This document shows positions 54,367 through 64,000 of a DNA stretch of 64,000 bases, piece by piece. This stretch comes from Uloborus plumipes (lineage: Eukaryota > Arthropoda > Arachnida > Araneae > Uloboridae), in contig JAXGGA010006548.1 of assembly GCA_038373865.1 (NCBI GenBank), positions 1 through 64,000 of the forward strand, given 5' to 3'. Within the stretch, counting starts at the first letter, position 1. Each line of letters begins with the position of its first letter. A model generated the notes under the pieces. The model saw only the letters and a program-made list of their open reading frames with translations. It made no database searches and had not been told where the DNA came from. The translations under genes and the position numbers were made by a program.

Positions 54367-54890
54367 TGCTTATACTTTTCGAGAATATTTTTTTCACGAA
54401 TTCAATTTATAACAGTTCAGTACATTTAGTAATCTTTCAGTTTTAATTTTAAACAATTAAATGTCATAACTTCGGCTAAGTAATATTGCACAAGATTACT
54501 AAGAAAACAAGTGGAGCTATAAGAGAAAGATGAAAATAATTAGGAAGAACTTTTTTTCCGACTCCTCTCTCATTTAAATGGTGTCAAAACTGTCATGAAG
54601 AAAATAATTAAGTTTACTGTCTATTTCAGAGGTTGCTTTTGAAGTTGTTTAGTGGTGCTAAATTAACGTTATTTTTTCCCTTGCGTTAATGCTGACGTTA
54701 TACTGCTGGATTTCGTCAAAATAACGAAATACAATGTTACTTGTCGATTTTTGCAAATGTGTTCTCTCAAGTATTAATGCGATCATACGTATTTTGATGT
54801 AGAATAATTACTTTATACGCGAGATTGGCAAGACAGCATGCGTTATTTTCTTCTCTTTCTACTTTTCATTACTTATTTATTTTATAAACC
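54367..54890. other. No recognisable feature
   Basis: AT-rich sequence between a family M MITE and a LINE-like relic. Nothing is recognised. Confidence 0.5.
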
Positions 54891-57054
54891 ACTAGCAGTA
54901 CACGCACGACGATGCCCGTGCAATAAATGCAAAGGGAGTCAACGGAAGAAATTTAAATTTCCTCCAACCCTCTGATGCAAAATATTTATATTCTTTAATT
55001 CAAATGTGCTTCACATCCTTTTAAATTCCACTAAAAGTTCTGTTAAAGTTAAAAACAATTCACCAAACAAGTCAAAAGGCATTAAGTTAGAACCAACAGG
55101 GGCTCTACGGACATTTGGCCTTCCGGACGTTTTGCCCTCCGAATGATTGACAGGTGAGGAACCCTTACGCTTGAGTGATCTCCCTACAGAGTAGGAATTG
55201 AAAAGGCGTAGGGACTTTTTTTCCCTATCAGTCCCGACGACCTAGCGACATCTTCACCCCCTTATCAGCACGTGGTGAATCAGATTTCATATTTCAGTTA
55301 CTTGCTTTTGCTCGGACACTGGGAGTAATGTCGTCGATAGAATTTTTGACTTCCCAACGTGGGGGCAAGCTTGCCGTTTATGAGAGACATTTGTTCCGAA
55401 TAGCATACAAAAAAAAAAAAGAGAAATCATATTGGAAATGTGACTACTTTGGATTCAGTATCATACTTTGTGCATTTGAAAGAATAAAAGATGTTTTTGT
55501 TGAATAAGCTTGGATTTTTTTTATTTCAAATTAGAAAAAAAAAAAAAAAACAAGTATTTATTAATATTATTTCATCACATCAATGGTGTTATAAACCTCA
55601 ACTAAATTTCATTTCTTCGGTAAGTGGAATATTAAGCAAAGAGAAGAGAATTAATAAACAGTTTTTCTCATTCTTATTCTAAAAATGAATTAAAAAAAAA
55701 ATGAAATGACTTTTTCCTATCATTGTTACATGACTACCATCATATGTTACAATCAGTGGTCGGAAGTATCGCGCTACAAGTAGCGAAACTACTGTAGTAG
55801 CTACATTTTTTAGTAGTTTGTAGAGTAGCGCACTACTTTTTAAAAAAAGTAGAGTATTGAGTAACGCGATACAAAAAAATAGTAGTTTGTAGCGATTTCT
55901 GGAAACTACTTACTTTCAAATAATGTTCATGTTCCTAAATATTCCCTAGCGAGAAATTAAAAAAAAAAAAAAAAATGAAGGTTGAATTATTTCACTCTTT
56001 CAACGTTGTAATCCTTTCTTTTGGCGAACATTCGTAAAAGTTGTAAAAAAAATCTAAAAAGGACAAATTTTAGTAAAAAAAAAGGAAAAGTAACAAATAA
56101 ATTCAAAGACCATTCCTATTTCTATTCCATATTCAAATGAGTTAATTTATTAATGTAAAACACATTTCGAATTTTTTAGTTCAATCCTCAAACGGTGTAT
56201 TCTTTTTATTTATTTATTATTTTTTAAAAGTAGCGAAGTAGCAACTACATTTCAAAAGTAGTGTAGGGCGCTACATTTAAAAAAAAGTAGTTGTAACTGT
56301 AGTTAACTACATTTATAACAAAGTAGTTGTAGTTCGCTACAAAAGAAATGTAGTTTTTCCAACCACTGGTTACAATGACTAGTACATTAAATATTATAAT
56401 CAAATTAATAAGGGCGTTATTATTATTATTTCATTCATTTTTTTTTTTTTTGAAACCACATAGGCAGTCATTTTTTTTAATTAAAAAAAAAAGCTTGTTG
56501 GAAAAATTGGGAGTGGCATGCGGAGCTTTTTTCCCCCAAATAGTGGCACTCTTCCCAAAAAGGTTGGCCACCCCTATTTTAATAGACTGTAAAATCAACC
56601 AGAACCTCTAAATTTAAACATATAATTCACTAAACACTGCGCGAAAACATATATTTGCCTCGGGGAGATTACTTTTTGATCGAAAAATAAAGTTGCTTGC
56701 GGTATGTCATCCGCCGCGCCGCGTTCCGATTCTGCCAAGACGAAACTTAGTCCGTCAGTTCCCCACTTATCGATTTCATACTAATCCCTAATTTTTTCCC
56801 TGTTATGAAGAAAAATCCCTGTGGTTAAGATACGGTTCAGTGATTTGAAATAGCCACACCTTCTTCTTTGTTAACGAGTTGGAGGGCGAATCGTCCGGAG
56901 GGTGAAAAGGGGAGGACACGGTAACAGGAGATATTTATCATGACGTTCGAATTTTGTGCCAAGTTTCAGGTCTGTAGGTGCTGCGTAGGCTTCCAGCCAT
57001 CGGTTGCAAACAAACAGAGCCCGTCATCTTTTTATATATATATATATATATATA
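54891..57054 (+). mobile_element. LINE-like relic related in its ends to 22715-24365, class uncertain
   Basis: The left edge ACTAGCAGTACACGCACGAC then GATGCCCGTGC parallels ACTAGCGGTACCCGC then CTTTGCCCGTG at 22715. The right part (GCCAAGTTTCAGGTCTG, GGTGCTGCGTAGGC, then a (TA)n run at about 57033-57053) parallels the 3' end of the other relic. The interior is decayed and is interrupted by a hAT MITE (55754-56368). No reverse transcriptase motif is visible. Confidence 0.42.
55754..56368. mobile_element. hAT-like MITE with GTAGC/GCTAC-rich ends
   Basis: A 615-bp element with ends CAGTGGTCGGAAGTATCGCG and, read from the right, CAGTGGTTGGAAAAACTAC. It has a perfect 8-bp target duplication GTTACAAT at 55746-55753 and 56369-56376. 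Both end regions are packed with GTAGC, AGTAGT and their complements, the usual pattern of hAT subterminal motifs. No transposase. Confidence 0.93.
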
Positions 57055-57836
57055 GTCCATGATGATATGCTTTTATTTTTCTACAAGACAAGTTTATTAC
57101 TTATTAAATTCTGCTATGATTATATGCATGTACTTATATATCAATACTTCTTAAATGAATATCTTCTTCAGAGATTTTCTGCAAAGGTACGATGAACATA
57201 TACAATGCCAATATAAACAGAAAGGTGAAATTTTTGTCACTGTACAAACATAAACTAAAACAAAACCAATGTGGAACGTCCAAGAGGAGCCACACTACCT
57301 GCAACCTTACAGGTTGCAGAAAAACATTTTAAGTACTTGCACCTGTAGTTTGGTACGAAAAGAAACATATGCATAAAATACTTTTACAGAGATTAATTTC
57401 CCAGACGCACATCCGCAATTTTAACATTTATGTTATGTGAATCTCAAAAACTATCACCAAAATAACTAAACTGACACAATTAGAATTCCGTTTCGTTTTT
57501 TTACCAACTTTTTCATCAATCAATCTTGTAGCAAGTTGGTGACCATAAACTTGGTGATACATTGCCAAGTGGTTTCCAATTTATACTATTACTTTAGTTT
57601 GCACTGAAATTAGCACCGAACTGTCACAAAAAGCTTTTAAAGATCTCTTTAAGATCAACGACATTCTTACAAAAGGGAAGATACTCAACTGGACCCCACT
57701 CAAAGCCAACATACAAAATTTCAATCGTAAAATTAAAAAATCCTCAATAAATTCTGTTGAAAAAATGGACTGCTCAATCATGAGTTCACTTTTATTCTTG
57801 GAACTGATTATATTTTTTGAAAAATAAAGAATTGAA
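57055..57836. repeat. Mostly featureless; contains a fragment shared with 23140-23262
   Basis: About 57524-57630 (AAGTTGGTGACCATAAACTT, GGTGATACATTGCCAAGTGG, TTTGCACTGAAAT) matches 23140-23262 (ATTGGCAAGTGGTCGCG, GTCTGCATTGAAATGAA). It is therefore a dispersed repeat of unknown type. The rest is AT-rich with nothing recognised. Confidence 0.45.
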
Positions 57837-57838
57837 TA

Positions 57839-58069
57839 CACTCAGGCACATTGAAAATAGCGACCCAAGAAGAAAGCATCGGATTGAATTTGCCAAGTTT
57901 TGACATTGTACAGATTCCCTGTATTTGTGTCGTTGCTCACCCTGTTAATTTGTTTAATTGTCTTGATTTTGAGGTCAAGTGAGTCTCTCATCTATATCAT
58001 TATGTGTATTAAATTTCATTTCAATCCGACTATTTCTTCTTGGGTCGCTATTTTCAATGTGCCTGAGTG
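57839..58069. mobile_element. Tc1-type MITE, 231 bp
   Basis: Long TIRs of about 55 bp start CACTCAGGCACATTGAAAAT and continue AGCGACCCAAGAAGAAA, with TA at 57837-57838 and 58070-58071. The TIR resembles that of family T2 (CACTGCTCGACATTGAAAAT, then GCAACACCAAGAAGG). The element may therefore be a deletion derivative of a related Tc1-like transposon. No transposase remnant is recognised inside. Confidence 0.87.
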
Positions 58070-58071
58070 TA

Positions 58072-58389
58072 TTTCTTTTATCACATGTGCCCCGATTTCC
58101 GCTACATACATACGTACACACGAACATCGCACAAATATGCGTAGATACAGCTATCGCGAGAAAAGTGATAATTAGCTAGGAGATAATCAAAATGGATATT
58201 TCCATTATTCATGCGCTCCTAGATACATATGAATGTGCGGAGGGGCAGAAAAAACTACGCAACAATCATTCGGGGGTAAGCAAAATGGGAATTTTGCCCG
58301 AAATTTTTTCACGATTACAACTAATGGTGCCCTAAGTTGAAATTGTTGGGAGGTTAAAAACTCTGAGTTTGCCAGATGGTAAATTACGG
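58072..58389. other. No recognisable feature
   Basis: Short AT-rich stretch before the higher-order repeat. Nothing is recognised. Confidence 0.5.
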
Positions 58390-60110
58390 GTACATGCATA
58401 TAAGTACATCTGAAGAAAAGGGGCATTGGCATTTTAAAAATTTGAGTTGTGTCCCAAAACTGTTGAATCAACAGACAAAATTTTCCACATAAGGAAAACT
58501 TTTGGAACTTCACAGCGACTTAATCCCCTGATCTCCTATTGAAGAGCATTTGATTACAATACTTCTTTTGCTAAGTAAAAGAAAGTAAAAACTTGCGTTT
58601 TTACTTGCTTTGTTATTGTCACATGTAAGTATATCTAAAGAATAGGAACATTGTGAAAATTAACAACTTCAGTTGTGTTTTAAATTTGCCGAATCGTCAG
58701 AAAAAAAAAATGACGAATGGTTTTGGAAACTGACTGCGACCTCCTATGACCTCCCATTGGAGAATCCCTGATTTCAACACTTCTTTTAGTATGAAAAAGA
58801 AAGTAAAAACTGGTGGTTTTACTTACTTGTTTTTGCAGACTTATACTTTTTGCATGACTGGATTATAGGTACAATGCTCGATGAATTTAATTTCACTGAC
58901 CCGCCGACATATTTCATTTCCAGCTACCAAATTAAGCGTCCAGCTGCAGCAAACATTCTCGTATTTATGCAAACGCGGCCGGTTTATTTGGGGGAAAAGA
59001 GGCAGAATAAATTGTAATAAACCACTCCTAAATGACACGGCTCCCTGGGGAGCAATTTCCCAAAAGATTCTTTCAGAGCGATTTGGATTACTATGTAAAA
59101 GTGTACTATGTAAAAAAGTTTACTATGTAAAAAAAAGTAAAAACAGGTGTTTTTACTTTGTTTTTGCAGAGGTTGTTTTTTTGCATGATTGGATTACAAG
59201 TGCTATGTTCGATGAATTTAATTGCACTGACCCGGCGATATATTTCATTTTGCAATTTGGACTAATGTGTAAAAGTTTACTATGTAAAAAAGTTTACTAT
59301 GTAGAAGAAAGTAAAAATTGGTGTTTTTACTTGCTTTGTTTTTGCGAAGGTTTATTTTTTGCATGACTGGATTACAGGTACGATTCTCGATGAATTTAAT
59401 TACACCGACCCGGCAAAATATTTCATTTACAGCTACTAAATTAAACGTCCAGCAGCAGCAAGCATTCTCGTATTTATGCAAACGCGGCCGGTCTATTTGG
59501 GGGAAAAGAGGCAGAATAAATTTTAATAAACCACTCCTAAATGACACGGCTCCCTGGGGAGCAATTTCCCAAAAGATTCTTTCAGAGCAATTTGGATTAC
59601 TTTGTAAAAGTGTACTATGTAAAAAAGTTTACTATGTAAAAAAAAAAGTAAAAACGGGTGTTTTTACTTTTTACGGGGGTTTTTACTACTTACGGGTATG
59701 TAGAGGTTTATTTTTTGCATGATTGGATTACAAGTGCTATGTTCGATGAATTTAATTGCACTGACCCGGCGACATATTTCGTTTTGCAATTTGGACTAAT
59801 ATAAAAAGTTTACTATGTAGAAGAAAGTAAAAATTGGTGTTTTTACTTGCTTTGTTTTTGCGAAGGTTTATTTTTTGCATGACTGGATTACAGGTACGAT
59901 TCTCGATAAATTTAATTACACCGACCCGGCAAAATATTTCATTTACAGCTACCAAATTAAACGTCCATCTGCAGCAAGCATTCTCGTATTTATGCAAACG
60001 CGGCCGGTCTATTTGGGGGAAAAGAGGCAGAATAAATTTTAATAAACCACTTCTAAATGACGCGGCTCCCTGGGGAGCAACTTCTCAAAGATTCTTTCAG
60101 AGCAGTTTGG
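58390..60110. repeat. Higher-order tandem repeat with an invariant ~126-bp core in three copies
   Basis: Two ~220-bp units (58390-58835) are followed by full units at about 58851-59080, 59353-59590 and 59872-60105, with shorter partial units between them (about 59173-59262, 59710-59800). Core copies 58954-59079, 59463-59588 and 59979-60103 start CATTCTCGTATTTATGC, contain CGCGGCCGGT, GGGGGAAAAGAGGCAG and a palindrome GCTCCCTGGGGAGC, and end GATTCTTTCAGAGC. Core 1 and core 2 differ at three sites, while the preceding ~95 bp differ at about 14. All three core changes would alter amino acids in the longest frame, so coding does not explain the conservation. A short GTAAAAAC..GTTTTTAC hairpin separates the units. 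Confidence 0.92.
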
Positions 60111-60261
60111 AGGAGCCTACCTTTGTCAGCATTTTAAACGATTACTGTTTGTAATGTCTCCTTTTAGGTGATCACCATGGGAACAGGCTCATTATCCCTA
60201 CAGCCCGATTTATTCGGATCTTTACTGGTACAGAATGTTTTAATATTCTAAAAGGACTTAT

Positions 60262-61470
60262 TGATTTCTCTGTTCGCCCATAAGTGCGGCGTTTTAATTA
60301 TACCCAGATTTTGGCCTCTTAATGCATTTCTTGTCATTGCTGATTGAATTCGTCGCTAAACTCTCCCCTCTTCTTCTCTCGTGTTCTTGTTCTTTATTAC
60401 TCTGCCCGTGTATTGAATGACGGAATTTCGTTTTGCTCGGGATTATTGAAAGTTTGTGTATTATTTGTGCAGCTTGATTGGTTAGAATGGAATGTTTAAT
60501 CAGGAAAATAAAATGAGAAAAATGTAAGTTAGGGAAATATGGTCCTTTTGTGGTTTTAAATTTGTTTTAAAGTGAAATCTGCATTACGAATGTCGATTAT
60601 TTTTTTACATTTTTGAGTTAGAATTGTGAGAGGTATAGGCCTATATGCTGCTTATTTGGTTTAATTTTTTTCTTGCAAAATACTAAATATTTTTTAAAAC
60701 GTAGTCTTACAGTTGCGGAAACAATGGTATAACCACTTTCTGAACTTTCAGGCCGTGGTCCATTCAACTTTTTTTCAGATAAGAATCATGAACATAACAG
60801 CCAGGTTAAATGAAAAATGATCAAACAAATAGCTTAGTGCTAAAATATGCAGTACTCTCTTCATAATTTGTACTTTATTTACGTTGGTTTTTAAAATCAT
60901 GTATCAGCCATCAGGGTCGTGGGTCGTATTACTAAGCAGGAAAAGTAGGCTATTGACTAGGGGACCTAATGTTATAAGGTCTTTTGATTTCTCTGTTCGC
61001 CCATAAGTGCAATTATACCCAGATTTTGATCAATTAATGCTTTTCTTGTCATTGCTGATTGAATTTGTCGCTAAACTATTTCCTCTTCTTCTTTTCTTGT
61101 GTTCTTCATCACTCTGCCCGTGTATTGAATGACGGAATTTCGTTTCGCTCGGGATTATTGAAAGTTTGGGTATTATTTGTGCAGCTTGATTGATTAGAAC
61201 GGAGTGTTTAATCAGGAAAATAAAATGTGAAAAATGTTAGGAAAATTGGGTGCTTTTGTTGTTACAAAATTTGTTTTAAAGTGACATTACGAATGTCGGT
61301 TACTTTTTTATATTTTTGAACTAGAATTATAAGTTGTTTAAACTGTTTATTTGGCGAGTCATTCCTGTTTCCAAAACGCTAAATATAAATACAAAACTTA
61401 AACTTTTTGGATCATCGTTAATAGTATAACTATTTTTTCGAGCTCTCAGGTCGTCCTCCATTCATTACGT
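60262..61470. repeat. Tandem duplication, offset about 723 bp, with conserved blocks
   Basis: Copy A starts at 60261 and copy B at 60984 with TTGATTTCTCTGTTCGCCCA. Shared blocks are CATAAGTGC, ATTATACCCAGATTTTG, GTCATTGCTGATTGAATT, GTCGCTAAACT, CTCTGCCCGTGTATTG, AATGACGGAATTTCGTTT, GCTCGGGATTATTGAAAG, GTGCAGCTTGATTG and GTTTAATCAGGAAAATAAAA. Conservation falls off after about 60540 and 61245. No open frame spans the blocks. It lies directly after the 58-60-kb higher-order repeat. Confidence 0.87.
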
Positions 61471-63270
61471 TTCTATGTTTCTGTCGAGAATAAAAAAAAA
61501 CAGCATAATTTAAAAACAAGAATTTTTTTTAGTAAATGAAGCCCAATAACTATTTTTTTAAAGAAAAACTTTATCTACGAATTTACTTTTATTAATATAT
61601 CTTTATTAATAATTTATACTAACCGGGTGTATTATAGTGTAGTACAATAATTGTTTATATTTCTAAATAACCTTCAACGATATATATCATTATTTACGTA
61701 GATAACGGAAATTAAAATTTGAGAATAGTGTTTGAAGTAGATTTAAGTCTTTAAGAATGAAATTTAAGTCGCTTACCCTCTGAAAGTAATTAGTAGAACT
61801 ATGTGAGCAAATATATTTTCCACATTTCCCCATAATCATTTTAAATGTTTAAATTGTATTTCGTCACAGTCACAAAATGCACAACTAAACTTTAACGAAG
61901 ACTATAACACTAAACTATCTGCATGCTTCAAGAAAACAACTTTGAAAATAAATAAATAAAAAAAAATAAAAATAAGTACTTCCTATGTACGTGTGTATGC
62001 ATGACGTATTTGTTTCTTGGTGTAAGTGCACGACACGGAAAAGAATAATGCGTTTTTGTTAAAATGTTTTGGACGACATTTTATTCCCTAGTAGTTTTTA
62101 TTAAAAATGTACTTTTCTCTTAAATTCTCCATCTTAAGGCGTGTAATATTTTAAATCTTCTGTGAAGAAAAATCAATTTTTAAGTTATTACTTGAAAGTT
62201 CAGAAGGTGCTGTAAAACCGAAGGTAATTCATGCATTTTCGGGTTCGGAATACGGCAAATGCTTGCATTAATTTTATATTAGACCATAACTTATGTTTAG
62301 GTCGAAGGGTAGAAACTATCGGTGAAAGTTTTTTTGTCCCTCATAACCCTCATAACCTTCTTTGACTTTCAACCATGTAAGAAACTAAATGTCAAATGAG
62401 GTATTTTATAATACAAGTAGGACAATATAGAAAAAAAATGTACTCTAATGTCGCAAGATTATCAAATCAGTTCTCCACTTTTTACTTTCGTAAAAAAGTT
62501 AGTACTGCTAACCGCGTGGTTCAACATAATTCTGAAGTCATTTATGAAACTGTTGAAATCCCTGTTCCTACATTGTTACATTCTGCACTATTTATAAATC
62601 TTGTGATAATATGAAGTACAAAAAGAAAGATTTTTAATCTGAGAAAAGCTTTATTTATTGGTCCATAGTTCTTTATCTTTTAAAACATGTTTTACCTTGC
62701 CTTCGGTCTTCCAACAAGGTTTGAAGTTACTCTAAATGACAGGATGGCTTTAAACTAGGCTAGTAATCCGTTTTAAATATATTTCATAATTATTATCTCT
62801 AAATTTTGGAGAACTATACAATGTTTAAAGAATTAAATTCAGGGGAAAAATTATCGCAAAAGAGATTCGTTTGTAGGAGGTTTATTGCTGTTCAGGAGAG
62901 GGGACTTGAACCGCAATTGATTTTAGTGGAACATGATTTATTGCACATTTATAGTAATGAATAACAATAATAATGTATATAGTTATTAAAAGAAAGATAG
63001 CCGGTACTTGTCATACAATTGAGAGCGAAAAATGTTTAACAATTTCTCATCTTTTCTTCTCACTTTTCCTCAAGAACAAAAAAGACAAATAGGTGAGCAA
63101 AACTCACTGCCAGAAAAAAAAATAAATAAAAAATAAAATAAATAATAATAATAATAATAATAATAATTCATAGGAGGTTTTTTTTCTGTACCGGGAAAAC
63201 TTGCAGAACAATTGAACCTTGCGGAATAACAATAATCATAATAGCAATAATAATTGTTACGATTATAATG
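61471..63270. other. No recognisable gene; ATA microsatellite
   Basis: AT-rich sequence. An (AAT)n tract lies at about 63138-63168. The 72-codon frame at 62396-62614 reads plausibly but has no family resemblance or splice context, so I leave it uncalled. Confidence 0.45.
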
Positions 63271-64000
63271 TATATGGGTCAATCCATGTCAAATCACCCA
63301 AGAAAACGGGATTTTGTAACCCATGTCCTCGAATTTTGATAAAACTTGGTGTATTTAATATGTTTATGGTGGTAAGTAACCATATGAATTCTTTTGCCCA
63401 TATGTGATCCGGTTTTTGTTTTACAGGCCGTCAAACTTTTCAAAAAATTACATTTTCTGTCAACCGCTAAGCCTAATCTGCATGCAGGCGTATCTATTCA
63501 GTAAATTGTGACGGGTGCAGAAATCTTTCAATATCTCCAAAAATTCTCAGATATGTTGCTGAAAGTATGAGGATTTAATAAAAAAATACTTGAAATTTAT
63601 GTAATGTAATTTTGTGTGAGTAAAATTTAAATAAACTACGACAAGCAATTTTTTTCTTGTGCAAAACATGAGTTTACTTAAGTGGCATTTGACGAAAAGG
63701 CGGAGGTCCTATTCAATAATGGAAGCATTCGAAATGAGCCTGAAGGTGTGTTCTATCATTGCAAAGAATAAAATTAGTGGTTTTTTACGTTTTCTCGTTC
63801 TATTGCGCAATATACACATTTCAGTACCAAAATTTTTGAAAAAAAGTTCTAGTCATTTTCCTAACCTAAATTTCACTGAAAAGCAAACATACCTTTATTT
63901 TTCAGTATATTTACAGCTCTATTATACTACTTAAAAATCATCTAAATCCTTTATTAAGCAGAAACAAAAGTGAGAAATAATTTATGACTCCCAAATTCAG
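63271..64000 (+). mobile_element. Possible transposon end related to family Q, running off the window
   Basis: GGGTCAATCCATGTCAAATC at about 63276 resembles the family Q terminus GGGCCATTCCATGAAAAG and continues CACCCAAGAAAACGGG. No opposite end is found before base 64000, so the right boundary is unknown. The 91-codon frame at 63659-63934 shows no family motif. Confidence 0.3.

Noticed and set aside
58881..60154. Three related plus-strand frames of 106-161 codons in the tandem array
   Set aside because: The frame persists only because the repeat core is conserved. The three differences between core 1 and core 2 all change amino acids (Phe/Ser, Cys/Phe, Arg/Gln), the opposite of coding constraint.

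Overview
The window looks like AT-rich, non-coding DNA from a eukaryote, most likely an arthropod and probably an arachnid such as a spider. That guess rests on the RNase H fragment at the left edge, tRNA-derived SINEs, Tc1-like elements, a DUF4817-type transposase relic and dense MITEs. I found no convincing host protein-coding gene, no functional tRNA or rRNA, and nothing bacterial. It is either intergenic or inside a very long intron.

Layout. 0-4 kb: a LINE RNase H fragment fused to a SINE, a hAT MITE, an internally deleted DUF4817 transposon, a pogo-like MITE and a near-perfect 146-bp hairpin. 4.6-7.5 kb: a decayed ~165-bp tandem array carrying a Tc1-like element and a tRNA-Gly-like SINE. 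8.2-10.5 kb: a 3 x 281-bp tandem repeat, then a Helitron-like insertion between diverged duplicates. 11.7-15.1 kb: a hAT end, hAT MITEs, and two inverted piggyBac-type (TTAA) MITEs, one between 79-bp direct repeats. 17-20 kb: another TTAA MITE, a 4 x 165-bp array and a TA-flanked MITE. 20.5-24.4 kb: a 2.1-kb hAT element with a Helitron-like element nested in it, then a LINE-like relic. 25-30.6 kb: a pogo-like MITE, a 666-bp foldback and a 1.7-kb TA-flanked element full of one short motif. 31-39.7 kb: two related SINE copies, a deleted TTAA MITE and nested MITEs. 40.6-44.5 kb: two inverted copies of a DNA transposon with 4-bp target duplications, one interrupted by a hAT MITE. 45-50 kb: a SINE with a 44-A tail and two more Tc1-like elements with dead transposases. 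51-58 kb: hAT, Tc1-type and other MITEs in decayed repeats.

52.8-61.5 kb is the most unusual stretch. Three neighbouring loci are each locally duplicated two or three times. In at least two of them one part of the repeat unit is far better preserved than the rest, without any sign of coding constraint. These are the best candidates for something other than transposon debris, for example a cluster of duplicated regulatory elements.

The genes do not form a pathway. The only recognisable proteins are transposon-encoded, and all are broken. Element boundaries were read by eye from terminal inverted repeats (TIRs) and target-site duplications (TSDs). Superfamily names are inferred from those hallmarks, not from database searches.
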